Positions 36,790-48,500 of a stretch of 64,000 nucleotides of DNA are shown piece after piece (positions within the stretch are counted from its first letter, which is position 1; every line of letters starts with the position of its first letter). Source of the DNA: Ephydatia muelleri (Eukaryota; Porifera; Demospongiae; Spongillida; Spongillidae); contig JABACO010000005.1 in NCBI GenBank assembly GCA_013339895.1, positions 10,472,336-10,536,335 on the forward strand, given 5' to 3'. The position numbers were made by a program, and so were the translations under genes. The notes beneath the pieces are model-generated. The model had not been told where the DNA came from. It made no database searches and saw only the letters and a list, made by a program, of their open reading frames with translations.

Positions 36790-37116
36790 GCTGTTGTCTA
36801 TTATACGTATACCCGTTGCACTATTAACGTCAAAATTAAATGCAGCAAGATTGCATTCTAATCTTGAGGTGTTCAGACGGCATGAACTGGCTGAAAAGAT
36901 CTGGAAAGTTGCTTTTATTCACCCTCTTTTTAAAAAAAGACTTTGCAGATTACCAAAAAAAATAAAAAGCCCATTTCTCACACGTCAGTTACTGGTAAGG
37001 TAAGGGAAAAATTACTAGTAAACTGAATTATGTATTTTCTCCAGACAAACTATCTCTAATCACGGAAAATCAATTTGGTTTTATGTCTAGACGTTCTACC
37101 TGCTCTCAGTTGCTAG
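36790..37116 (+). mobile_element. LINE reverse transcriptase, 5' portion before Gypsy insertion
   Basis: Broken frames include KIWKVAFIHPLFKKR (36,895-36,940), then LSLITENQFGFMSRRSTCSQ and LLV just before 37,117. The text resumes at 41,401 with (L)NDWTLL, so the Gypsy-type insertion splits the protein between the QLLV and LNDW blocks that are contiguous in LINEs of this type. The copy also carries stops. Confidence 0.65.
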
Positions 37117-37292
37117 TTTAGCGCCTGCAATATACCTGAACTCAGCAGACTTGTAACATGTAGTGTCTCTCTGTCTAGTGGCATGACTCAGCTGACCTTC
37201 ACATCACATGCTGTGCATCCATTCTGTACCTATATAAGTGCATGTACATGTCCGTGAATAGAATCTTTCGCTGCTGACTCAACTGTGTTACA
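37117..37292 (+). repeat. 5' LTR of Gypsy element
   Basis: This 176-bp repeat matches 41,103-41,272. It starts TTTAGCGCCTGC where the 3' LTR starts TGTAGCACCTGC, so the first G of the TG terminus has mutated. It ends TGTTACA. It contains CTATATAAGTG (TATA-like) near 37,230 and is followed at 37,293 by TTGGTGTCAGAAGTGCG, a likely primer-binding site. Confidence 0.8.
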
Positions 37293-40200
37293 TTGGTGTC
37301 AGAAGTGCGTATTTGGCTATGTGTCTGGGCGGAGTACGCAGATGTTACTGGATATGGGGTCAGCAGTAACTTTGATAAGTGAAGATGTGTGGAAGCTGAA
37401 CAATGACAGTCACAGGTTGGAGTCACCCATTCAAAGAATTGTCACAGCGAGCGGAGTGAATTCAGCGAGTGGAGTGAATTGGCCCGGTAGGGCAGTGTAC
37501 AATGTTGATTAAGATTGGGGGGGGGGGGGGGGGGGGGGGGTGTCTGCTGCAATACCACATTGATAGCTAGAAGCCTTACACAAGAGTGTCTGCTGGGAGC
37601 TGACTTTTTGTCTCACCATCATTGTGTGTTAGATTTTCAGCAGCAGGTAATGTATGCTGGCAGAAAGCACGTATACATGTGTCTATCTGATGGCGGTGTA
37701 CACGAGAGTCATGCTATCTGTTTTGTGCATATGGCAGAGACCACTGAGGTGCCCCCTAGTTGTCAGATACACCTCCCTGTGAGAATTGATGGAGTCCAAA
37801 TGAAAGGGCAGAATGAAGTACTTGTGGAGCCATTGGATGACTTCATGGAACAGCGCAGTTTAGTGGTGGCATGTTCCTTGGCCCAGGCAAGTTCGGAGCT
37901 AACTTTATTTCCGGTTCTTAACCCCTCTCTAGTTTTGGTGGTCCTATACGAGAACAAGAAGGTGGCAGTGGCAAGGTCAGGCAATCACATTTTTGTAATG
38001 CCACACAAGAGGCAGAACATGATAGCTCTATAAAGATCAAAATGGAGGATGCAGTGCAGCAGATATGCAGATGCTGCAAGGTACCATGAAGCTGACTGAA
38101 AAGAGAGGGATGCAACTGTAACCCTCCTATCTGAGTACAAATATGTCATTGCTTTGGGAGAAGATGATCTGGACCAAACGGACATCGTACAACACTCAAT
38201 TGATACTGGGAGTAGTGAACCAGTACGACAACAGGGTAGAAGACTGCCATTTCATCAGAAGCCGGTTGTACGTAAGTTACTGGATAGCATGCTGTTGCAG
38301 GACATCATTGAGCCTAGCCATGACCTTCAACCTCTCCCAAGAATTGATGACACACTGGGGGTGCACACTATTTCTCTATGTTAGACTTAGCAAGTGAGTA
38401 TTGGCAGGTGGCAGTGAACCCAGCAGATAGGGAGAAAACTGCATTTATGACACCCTACGGGCTTTACCAGTTTATAATCATATGCCCCAGCTACCTTTCA
38501 AAGTTTGATAGAACATGTGCTAACTGGTCTCCATTGGGTCACATGCCTGGTTTATTGTGACGATATAATTATATTCAGCCACAATGTCCAACAGCATCTA
38601 AGGAATGTTTTTGTCCATTTAAAGGATGCTGGGTTAAAGGTTAATCCTGCTAAGTGTCATCTGTTACAGAGTAGTGTGTGTTATCTGGGGCATGTCATAT
38701 CTGATAGAAGGATAGAGACAGATCCAGAAAAGGTGAAGTGTGTTGCAGACTGGCCGGTACCTGTGAATCAGAAAGCAACTGCAATGTTTTATGGGTCTTG
38801 CCTCATATTACCGTTGTTTTGTTAGAAGTTTTACACAAATAGCTGCCCCTTTGCACGCTCTCACACAATACGGAAGGGAATGGGAATGGACCCATGTGTG
38901 TAATGAAGCATTCTTTGAATTGAAGAAGAGACTATTATCCACACCTATACTTTCATTACTAAATTTCATTCTTGGATTTATGGTTGACACAGATGCTAGT
39001 GGGGAAGGGCTTGGAGCAGTGCTCTCTCAGATGGTTGATGGTCATGAGTGCATGGTATCCTATGTGAGTGGCTACGGTCCTCTCCAGGAGTGAGAGGAAG
39101 TATTGTGCAACTCATCAAGAGATGTTGGCACTGGTGTGGGCAGTTCACATCTTCAAACCCTACCTTATGAAAAGAGATTCACGCTCAGGACAGACCAGAA
39201 CTGCTTGAAGTGGCTGCATAAATTCAAGGAGCTGAGGGGGCAAGTGACTAGGTGGCTTGAAGCGTTGGCAGAATTTGACTATGAGGTGGTACACCATCCC
39301 GGTAAACAACACCAAAATGCAGATGCCTTGTCACGCAAGATGTGTAAGCAATGTGGGACCCTGGGTGGTGGGAAATAAATTACATTGGAGGCACAGCTGA
39401 ATGCTATAGATGTGTCAGTCACACAGAGCATTTTACCCATATGGTCTAATAGGGAAATTAAGGAACAAAAAACTCAGGACAGTTATATAAAAATATTAGG
39501 GGATGGCTGCAGTGCAATCTTTTCCCACATAGATGTCAATCTAGTATCATCTGGAAGCTACAATCACTGTGGACTCAAAGGAAGAATTTGTTGCTGAAAG
39601 ATGGCATCCTGTATCACCAGTGGGAGGACGTTCCAGGAAGGGGAATGAATAATCACCTAGCTGGTCCTCCCATCTGCCTGAATCCCTGATGTTCTATATG
39701 GGTGTCACAATTCCATCATTGCAGGACACTTAGGTCTCAGGAAAACACTTAAAAAGATTCAGCACAGGTTCCACTGGCAGGCAGCGAAAAGATGTGGAGA
39801 TGTGTTGTGGTAAATGTGCAGTGTGCTGTTCACGCTAGACACCTCATAGGTTACGGCCACCACTGGAAGTGAGCATGGTGAGTAGACCACTGGAGCATGT
39901 AGCAATGGACATCCTGGGCCCTCTTCCTAAGACACCACAAGGAAGGAAGTACATTCTGGTAGTAAGCGAATACTTCACAAAATGGAAGGAGGCTTATCCA
40001 CTGAAGAATATGGAGGCCACTTCCATGGCAAGGGCATTTGTGAATGTGTTTGTTTGTGTGCCTGAGTTCCTTCATACAGATCAGGGGAAGAACTTTGAGT
40101 CAGCCCTAATGAAAGAAATCTGCCAGCTACTGGGTCTGAAAAAGACTCAGACTCAGACAACTCCTTATCATCTTCAGTCAGATGGTCTCGTGGAGAGGTT

Positions 40201-40850
40201 TAACAGGACAGTGCTGGACATGTTGAGTATGGCTGTTCAGCAAGACTAACATGGATGGGACCTACTCTTACCACAGGTAATGCTGGCCTACAGGACCAGT
40301 GTTCAGAAAACTACAGACACTACTCCATTCAAACTGATGCTTGGATGTGAGCCACGTCTCCCTGAAGGCATTATGTTTGGTATTCACGGCTGATGAGTAT
40401 ACATCACCTGAGAAGTAAAGCCATATCTTGGTAGTAAGAGTAAAGAGAGGATATCAGCTGGTTAGGGATCATGCAGAAAAGAAACAGAGGCACCAGAAGG
40501 ATATGCATGACAGGAAGGTAAAGGGTCATCCATACCCAATAAATGATCTGATGTTTCTGCTCAATGCAGTTGTTCCCAAAGGGCACTCAAGGGAGTTCTG
40601 CAGACCATGGCTAATGAGTCCTAATGTGTATCAAATTGTCGACTTCAGTAATCCTCGGAAGCAGAAAGTGGTACACCCGAGCAGGTTAAAACCAGCACCT
40701 GCAGATCCAGAATCAATGAATAATGAAGATGGTCAATCACAGCAACATGTGAGCACAGAAGTACTTGGAACCTCAGGCGAGCGACCACCAGAGTTGCAAG
40801 ATGGAGAAGACGAGGAGGGGGATTTTTATCTACCCTGACATAGAGGAACC
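37293..40850 (+). pseudogene. Ty3/Gypsy pol (protease-RT-RNase H-integrase), gag missing, multiply broken
   Basis: Domain order on the plus strand: protease at about 37,340 (LLDMGSAVTLI, where the catalytic D-T-G reads D-M-G); reverse transcriptase at 38,150-38,770 with [12 protein letters not shown] and the catalytic VYCDDIIIF at about 38,550; RNase H from about 38,980 with VDTDASGEGLGAVLSQ and ending HPGKQHQNADALSRK at about 39,340; integrase with VAMDILGPLP (about 39,910), FLHTDQGKNFES (about 40,070) and SDGLVERFNRT (about 40,185), carrying D, D and E; a basic C-terminus to about 40,840. At least five frameshifts or stops split it, and a 24-G tract lies inside (37,517-37,540). Only about 45 bp separate the primer-binding site from the protease, so gag is deleted. 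The order RT-RNase H-integrase is diagnostic of Gypsy. Confidence 0.85.
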
Positions 40851-41087
40851 TAACACTGATAGTGCACCAGCCCCAGCAGAACTGTTGGGAGGAAGAGAGT
40901 GAGGACCCGATGATCTACTACAAGGGATCCTGCATGTCGTGCAACCAGAAGTAGTTCCCATCCCAGCCCCACCATTGAGAAGATCAGGCCGAAGAACACA
41001 ACCTCCAGCTCGTTACAGACAGCCTCTGATTGTCCTTGACAGCATTCCTGAGAACGTTGCTGTTGGAAGTGCGAGGACACACTCTTT

Positions 41088-41272
41088 GAGAAGGGGGAGC
41101 TGTGTAGCACCTGCCATATACCTGAACTCAGCTGACATGTAACATGTAGCATCTGTCTGTCTAGTTGCATGTCTCAGCTGACCTGCATGTTGTGCATCCA
41201 TTCTGTACCTATAGAGGTTCATGTACATGTACATGAATAGAATCTTTCGTAGCTGACTCAAACTGTGCTGCA
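41088..41272 (+). repeat. Polypurine tract and 3' LTR of Gypsy element
   Basis: GAGAAGGGGGAGCTG (41,088-41,102) is the polypurine tract for plus-strand priming. The LTR runs from TGTAGC at 41,103 to about 41,272 (170 bp). It differs from the 5' LTR at a number of positions, so the insertion is not very recent. Confidence 0.8.
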
Positions 41273-41274
41273 TT

Positions 41275-41400
41275 CATGTACATGCACTTATACAGGTACA
41301 GAATGGTGTGATATGTGCAGGTCAGCTAAGACATGCCACTAGACTGACAGACTCTACATGTTACAGCTCAGCTGAGTTCAGGTATATGGCGGGTGCTACA
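41275..41400 (-). repeat. Inverted partial LTR of the same family
   Basis: The reverse complement starts TGTAGCACCCGCCATATACC at 41,400 and follows the LTR to about its TATA-like region. It lacks the LTR's 3' end. It lies back to back with the 3' LTR, forming a palindrome of about 250 bp, and directly abuts the resumption of the LINE. Confidence 0.75.
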
Positions 41401-42545
41401 CAAGCTACGCTAAATGACTGGACCTTGTTAACAATCATGCGAGGGTGGGTGCTATCTATATAGACGTTTCTCTAAAGCTTTTGACTCCATTTCTCACACT
41501 ACACTGCTGACAAAGATTCATGCATACGACATTTAACCTGGATATCTGATTTTCTTAGTGAACATAAACAGTCTGTCTACATTGGAGGTTCTGTCCTTGG
41601 TCTCTTGTTATTTTTGTTAACTGTTTATAAATGATCTTCCTGATTGCATGACATTTCCAGTTCAAACCAACTGACACAAAAAATTTGACCCTGAAACAAC
41701 AATTGCATTACAGATAGCTTATCATCTTTTTGTGACTGGTCAAAGAGGTGGTAACTTACTGATGCTTTTCACAAATGATATTACGTCTGCTTTGGCAACA
41801 TCAAAATTTTGTCCCCACAATACTCACCGTGTGATATCATTATACCAATTGTAGTGTCACTGATCCTAGTGTACTCATCACACCCGCCCTTAAACCAAGT
41901 CATGTGGCTGCATGAGCTTACGGCCTTCTTTCTGTATAACAACTTCTGATGTATCTCTTTTGATCTTAGCTAACAAAATTTATGTTCATCCCATACTTCA
42001 GTACAACTCTCCTGTCTGATGTATTGAACGGAAAAAGCGTTTCTTTACTGAACATGCTTATTGTAAAAGAGCTGGATTCATCACCTGTCTTACACTATAC
42101 ACTGCAAAACTATAATCTTCGGTCACTGGAATACAGAAGGATGTTTTGTGACCTTGTACAGTGCTACAAGATTGTGTACAAACTAGTTGGACTTACCTGT
42201 CGATGATTCTTTTTCCTTTGACATAAACTCCCACAATGCAAGGTGTCACTCCCTTAGGTTGAAACATGCTGGGAGTTTGTCAGCCTCCTGTTGTAGGTAC
42301 AATTGTTTCTCGCAACGAGTTACAAATGTTGGGAACTCTCTACCCTGCAAATGTTGTTCAAGCTAGAAACCTTAACACCTTCAAGTCACACCTATCCCAA
42401 TTTGAGTTGACTTACCAAAATTTTGTAAGGTGTATGCATTATAACAGGGAATATGCAGCGCATGCTGCAGGCATGCCATTATTTACCTTCAATGTATTAT
42501 CAAAATCTACATCAAAATCAAAATCAAAAAATAATTATTAATATT
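41401..42545 (+). mobile_element. LINE reverse transcriptase, 3' portion after Gypsy insertion
   Basis: Broken frames show NDWTLL, then FDSISHTTLLTKIHA at about 41,480, LFINDLPDC at 41,620, and a C-terminal block with LRSLEYRRMFCDLVQCYKIV (42,120-42,180) and VVQARNLNTFKSHLS (about 42,360). The 3' end is an A/T-rich simple repeat (AAATC/ATAAT)n, interrupted at 42,548 by another transposon. A LINE of this type normally ends in a short tandem repeat. Confidence 0.65.
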
Positions 42546-42956
42546 ATTTAACACCGGATCCGTGAGAACAGGACATTTTTTTTGTCGAACCTCCATTCAG
42601 AAAATTAGTCGGAAAAATGTTTCTCCCTACAAGAGTGGCATTTTTGGATAGCCCAACCATCGCTGAAATTGTTTATGTCATTTTTAATCTTGTAGCAAGA
42701 TTGATGCTAGATATGCATGCATTGTAAGAGACGCGATTCGCAATTTCTCGGTCATCGCGGGGACGTAAGTACACTTTTTTTTCAAGCCCTATTCAACAAG
42801 TTTTATTGTGCTTTCATGCTTAGTTTGCTTACCAATAGAGATCATAGCGAATAACGTTTCATTAATCCGCTTAGATTTTGTACAAAACGTTAAGCCAACT
42901 TGCCTTGGTAAGTCCCCAGACCCATGGAAAGTGACGTAATTCGTTTTTAGTCATTA

Positions 42957-43193
42957 GTGGACGAGTCGAGTGTAAAATGTTGCCATCATGTGCTGAGAAG
43001 CACCAAGAAACCAGTGTGCACTAAGTGTGATGGAGGAACGCGTTGCACTAAGTGTTGTCTATGCAAACCCCACCAACATCCAGGTCGTCCAAGGAAGGAT
43101 AGATCGTTACCAGATACACCCGTACGAGCTAGTAAGGCGCATCACAGAGCACATGAAAACTTTACAAAATTGATACGTTTTGTGCAGGATTAA
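42957..43193 (+). CDS. Small Cys-rich, AT-hook-like ORF inside the TTAA element
   Basis: The 78-codon frame carries CTKCDGGTRCTKCCLCKPHQ, a cluster of Cys/His residues that could bind zinc, then PGRPRKDRS, which matches the AT-hook core G-R-P-R-K, and a basic helix. No transposase catalytic motif is present. The frame could be an exon of a longer protein: no splice donor is evident before its TAA, but a 5' exon may be missing. Function unknown. A DNA-binding role is only suggested by the AT-hook. Confidence 0.45.
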   Translation: MDESSVKCCHHVLRSTKKPVCTKCDGGTRCTKCCLCKPHQHPGRPRKDRSLPDTPVRASKAHHRAHENFTKLIRFVQD

Positions 43194-43210
43194 CATCAGA
43201 AAAGCCGTTG

Positions 43211-43303
<93 letters not shown>

Positions 43304-43388
43304 TAGAGTAGAGAGAGAGAGAGAGAGCGGAGAGAGAGAGATTAAGCAGAGAAGAGAGTATAGTGATAGGAGCGAGAGATAGAAAAGA
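43211..43388. repeat. (GA)n microsatellite
   Basis: Pure GA from about 43,214 to 43,290, then interrupted GA/GAGC to 43,388, inside the TTAA element. Confidence 0.9.
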
Positions 43389-43861
43389 GAAACGATAATC
43401 GACAAATGCGTGGCTTATATGTCACTAATATTAGCGTGAACGCTTTAATAGGACCTTCCGCCGTATACGCGTAATTACTTATTTCCATCGTGCCCAGACC
43501 TATATGATAGACATTTAGCTTTGAACTCTGTCTTTCAGAGAGCTGAAAGACTGCAGTGCCAAATTAGTAGAATGCGATGTTTGTGTGTATATAGAAATGA
43601 GAATATATTCACTGTTTACGAATGAGAAAAACGTCACTGAAAAAAGTGTACTTTTTTCGGTGACGGTTGAACTTTGAACAAACACAGGATAGGCTAGGAA
43701 GTAGGTATGAAGGTGGGAAAAGCATCAATATTCATGTGGAGAGTTGTATTATTATAGTTCATAGCGTTTACGACAATTGGACCGCTTCCGACTAATTTCA
43801 AAAACGTGCGTTCGACAAAATCAGCTCAAAAAATGTCCTGTTCTCACGGATCCGGTGTTAA

Positions 43862-45065
43862 TAATAATAATACAGTACACTGTATCTAGCAAAAGTGCGC
43901 TAGTTGTGATTTTACCAACGAAAAAGCAACGCTTGCATTCAAATCTTCGACTAATTGAAAAATTTAGTGCCTATAACTACACAGGATCGTTGATGCGTAG
44001 GCCGAATCATTTGATAAGCTGGGAACTTTCCAGTTCACAGAAAATTGAAAGAACGCTGTTGGACCATCTCATATAGTAAAATTATCCCCGCTTGATCGGA
44101 GGTCGGGGAGAAGCCTTATTAGATGTGGGTGTCCCGCACAGCCGCCAGGTAAACCTTTATCCTTTGGTACGACAGCTTCTCTTCGGCCAAGTGTACTGCG
44201 AAACGGCGTAACATCATAGCTTTTAGTATTGCCGTTACAACCCATTGATGACATGATTTAACTCTTCGCGGGCAGAGCCAATTATTACTGTACGCAAGAA
44301 AAAAAAAAGTGTTGCGCGTTGCAGGAAAACGTAGTTAGCAAACAACTTACACTATATGACCAAGAAACAACTGATCAATATGTTGTTGACTGCAAAGTGT
44401 TAACTGTTTACATAAACAGAGTGGGTTTAGTATAGCACCAGCGGCGCAATATTGCTCTGTTGCCCATGAAAGAGTTGAAGCAGAGCGATATAGTCATGCA
44501 TTGCGGGCGTCCAGTATGCTAAGGTGCAAATAGAAACGCACGAAGGCTAGAAGCGTATAAGCGTCCGGTAATGCTCAGGAAGGTATGTATATTATATGTA
44601 TTTGTATCTGTAGTACCTAGCCGCTGACCAATGACAACAGACAGAGTATATTGGCACACGCAATAATCACTGCAGCAGCAACAAACACATATAACACACG
44701 GATACAAGGTCCATACACACTCAGACCATCTGCCGTTCTAGTGCCAGGTATCTCCAGTCTCCACTGACTCTTCCTTTAATGGTAGACCTTAAGGATTACC
44801 CAAACTCGTCACTGCGCATGCTCCATGGCCAGTTGCATGTTCTATTATTAACCAGTTACTACAGTATCTATGTGGTACATGTATCATCATATGGCGTTGT
44901 AATTATACATGTAGTTCAGCCATGTCAAGTGAGAACTAATAGAGTTTAGCAAAGCATGTACTCAGACCATACATATAGCTCACATCTTGTGCAATGCAGT
45001 TAAAAACTAAGGCTTGAAAAGATTAGCGAGAAAAAAAAAGTCGAAACAAGGTTAAAGCTTTAATT
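43862..45065. other. Spacer, no gene recognised
   Basis: Short frames at 43,777-44,076 plus and 44,519-44,707 minus have no motif. It begins with (AAT)n continuing the LINE tail. Confidence 0.3.
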
Positions 45066-45070
45066 GCTGT

Positions 45071-45267
45071 AGCTCTGGATCATGCTAGCAGCTGCAGCTC
45101 TGGATCATGCTAGCAGCTGCAGCTCTGGATCATGCTAGCAGCTGCAGCTCTGGATCATGCTAGCAGCTGCAGCTCTGGATCATGCTAGCAGCTGCAGCTC
45201 TCGATCATGCTAGCAGCTGCAGCTCTGGATCATGCTAGCAGCTGCAGCTCTGGATCATGCTAGCAGC
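45071..45267. repeat. 25-bp minisatellite, 8 copies
   Basis: Eight head-to-tail copies of a 25-bp unit containing GGATCATGCTAGCAGCTGC, starting at 45,071 and every 25 bp to 45,246. Only one internal mismatch is visible (TCGATC for TGGATC near 45,201). Each unit has palindromes CAGCTG and GCTAGC. It lies about 0.3 kb beyond the 3' end of receptor copy A. Confidence 0.9.
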
Positions 45268-45580
45268 AGTGTACCAGTCAGAACAATTGTTACACTGATG
45301 ATCAGTACCAGTTGTGACAATCTAAAGAGTAAATTCGTAATTAAAAATAAAGAGATTCTACATTAAAGGGCTCTTGCAACTTTGCATATGTTTTGATGTA
45401 AAACACAAGCGCCCTTTGCCCAAAACACAAATGAGTTTGCTTTTTTGAATGCACATAAATCCAAGCAGATACATCACACAAATATGCACAGTACAGACAT
45501 GCATATTGAACTTTCATAGATAAAGGATCAAAGTCTTAAAATGACTTTGTTTATGCAAAAAAAAACAAAAAAAAAAAAGA

Positions 45581-48500
45581 TTATAAAGCAGTAGTCTGAC
45601 TTTTCTCCAGTGTTGATTCCAAAGTATCACGTCTAGAGGTAGGCCATTTCATCTTAAACCGTTCATACAAAATGTCCTTCAGTTCATTGAAGTTAAATGC
45701 ATACACCAGGTTCACAAGTGGAAAAAGAGCAAGGAGGATGTAAGCAGTATCAGTCAGGCCAGGGAATGTGTTATTCAGGGCTTTATTCCTGCTTGCCTCA
45801 CAGTTTCCAGGCATTGTACTCTCACAAGCAAAATAAGCTACCAGTGCAATAGCAAATGCATTCCCTGTTCTTACATTTATTCCAAAAGCAGCCAGTGCTA
45901 TTATTCCCAATAGCACATAGTAGATAAAGACAATGAGCACTTTTTTCTCTGCAGTTCCAAGTCTGATTGGGCTTTTTGATCTTTGTTCACGCTGTATTAT
46001 GTGTTGCTACGAAGTTATTGAACATTATTATATCACATACATGATGTATCTAGCAGAACGTAGTGAGTTAAACATGTGCAATAGTACAAATGTGCAATAA
46101 TATCTGGTAAATATACGTAATACAGTGCTTACTGGGAATGCATGATGATAATTTGATTTCTACACTTACATGCATGGACATTGCATCTTGCAAGTATGTC
46201 AAGAAATGAATCATTATTGAGCTCAAGCATGCCATTCGGTATTGGTTATATGTCCAAACAACCCTGGAGATACTTGGTGATATGCTGACCGTACATTAAA
46301 ATTAATATTGAAGCTCCTTCATACTTAATGTACACATACACAATCTTTATAAGTGTCTTTGGTACTAACCAAATTTACAATAATTCCTGCCTTTCAGAGC
46401 AAAATATTTGTTGTGGTTGAACTGTACTACAGAAATACATGCATGCATGTGTGTTATGTCTGATTATGCTAAATGCTTTTCCACTTCCTTTCTCTGTACC
46501 TTGTGAACATTCCAGAACACCACAAGTAATAGTGTCACTCCACTTGGTATGATGATACTGATCGGCAGAACAAGAGCATAGAACGCAGCTTCCGAACTTT
46601 TTGATACACACAACAGTGGTGGAAATGTACCACTAACAAATCCACCAGTGCCAAACACCACCGCAACAGTTGTAGCTGGTATCAAAAGTGCTACACATAC
46701 TATTAATGCATGGATGTACTTCATCCAATGCCGTGAATTGAAGTCCATTACTTGAAGAGGGAATATAACATTCCAAAAGATAACTGCAACATGAAATATC
46801 CATAACACTGCAAGCTCCATTAGACAAAAGAAAAGTACAGATCCTGAAAAGTGAGAAATTAATTACATACTGGAATTTATCACTGTGCAGAAATGTTCAT
46901 TGTGAATGCAATGGATTGAACAAGCTTATGTTGTAGCTATAACAAGACACTTCATGATTAGCTGCTGTATAGTTGGTGTACATTTTAACTTACCAGATAT
47001 TGCACAAAATGGAGTGGTACGCTTGAGGCTTCCAATCCAATCAGGCTCTGTGCAGTATAGTCCCTTTGGGTCAATAAAACTGATGACGGCAAACAAAGCT
47101 ACACAAAAATAGAGGAAAATGCATATAATCATGATGAAATAATTATATTACGCTGTGGTTTCTATACAAATATATTGTGTGTAGACAGTCAGATATGGTT
47201 CCAAAGTATGTGGAAGGAACCAATTTATGTTTTCCATTGTGTCATAATTATGTATATTTTAAACTTTATACAAACTGTAAGTGAATCTACCCTCATATAT
47301 TAACCACCACATATCTGAAGTCCACCCAGCATGAGAGAAGTTTTGCTGATTCCAGTGTAACTAATTTGTGTATTTGAAAGATCTTTCATCAAAATGAAAT
47401 AAAGTCCATCAGATTTTCTATGTCCTCAGGTTGACAATACACCATGTGCATTAAAGTGTATTGTTAACTTCACATCAATCACAACTCTCCTGCTTTGGAT
47501 TAGGTTTCTAACCCTTGGGATGTATTATCAACATCCATTATATCTTCAAGAGTCTGTGTTTGGTTACTAAAGCATCCTAATCACACTTAAGTAAGCATGC
47601 ATACCTGCATTAAAAAATCATGACATGCTTTGACTTAATGATACCCTGCTTGGAGTTATAGTGAGTAGGATGTAGGCACACTACCTACGCTACAGGATAA
47701 ATAACCATTTAACCCTCAAACATTTTTGGTACAAATCATGCAAAATCTTAAGGCATGTGAATATAGCATTGTTGCAGTGAGCCTAATTGTATCTTTTGTC
47801 GATGGATTGGTTTGTTCAGAGAATGTAATGTACATCACTTGATGATACAGTGAAGCTGGTGGCTTCAATGCACAAGTGACTTACCAAGCAGAATAGTCAT
47901 GATAGTTTGGTAGACAACAAGAATTGAAGGAAATGCAAACCTAAGGATGGGAAACAATCTTGTGACACTTGGTTACCATTAACTCGAGTTCAGTTTTGCT
48001 TACATTCTCCTGTGTCGCACGCAGGAAAGCAACAGGACGATAGTACCACTGATCAACCCAACTACAGCCGCAACAATCACTACATAGTCAGCATTCGTAC
48101 CACTGGCTCTTAAAGACCACTTGGGGCAGTCAGGAAGGCAATAATTTCCATTAAAAATGAAATTTTCAGAGCAGGTTTTATTGACCACTGACAATGATGT
48201 TGAATTAGTTGTTGATGCATTGTTTGGTGATGCAGTTGTTGTTGATGCAGGTGTTGTTGATCCTGTATGAACAATGAAATGACTGTATTAACGAAGGCGC
48301 ACATGCAGTGTAACATACCATTGCATGGAGACACATTTGGCAGTTTAGAGCAGACAGGGAGATTATTTACCAATGATGAAGCAAGCAGCCATTCAGTTCT
48401 GCAAATGTCAGTACTGATAGAAATGCACTGAGCCATCGAAGGCAAATATGTAGTTTGGTTGTCATCACACAATGGAAACAGATACAAACAGAGGAAGGGC

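Larger units (their letters stand above)
42552..43857 (+). mobile_element. TTAA-flanked TIR DNA transposon, 1,306 bp
   Basis: Both ends read CACCGGATCCGTGAGAACAG and continue identically through GACATTTTTT, a perfect 30-bp terminal inverted repeat, with TTTTGTCGAAC shared just inside. TTAA flanks it at 42,548-42,551 and 43,858-43,861. TTAA duplications are known for piggyBac and Kolobok, but the terminal CACC is not the usual piggyBac end, so I leave the superfamily open. It inserted into the 3' repeat tail of the LINE. It contains one small open frame and a long GA repeat. It is probably non-autonomous. Confidence 0.85.

Noticed and set aside
42552-43857. Naming the TTAA element piggyBac
   Set aside because: TTAA fits, but the ends begin CACCGG and no piggyBac transposase motif is present.
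45071-45267. CRISPR-like array
   Set aside because: The copies are contiguous 25-bp units with no spacers, in an animal genome. It is a minisatellite.
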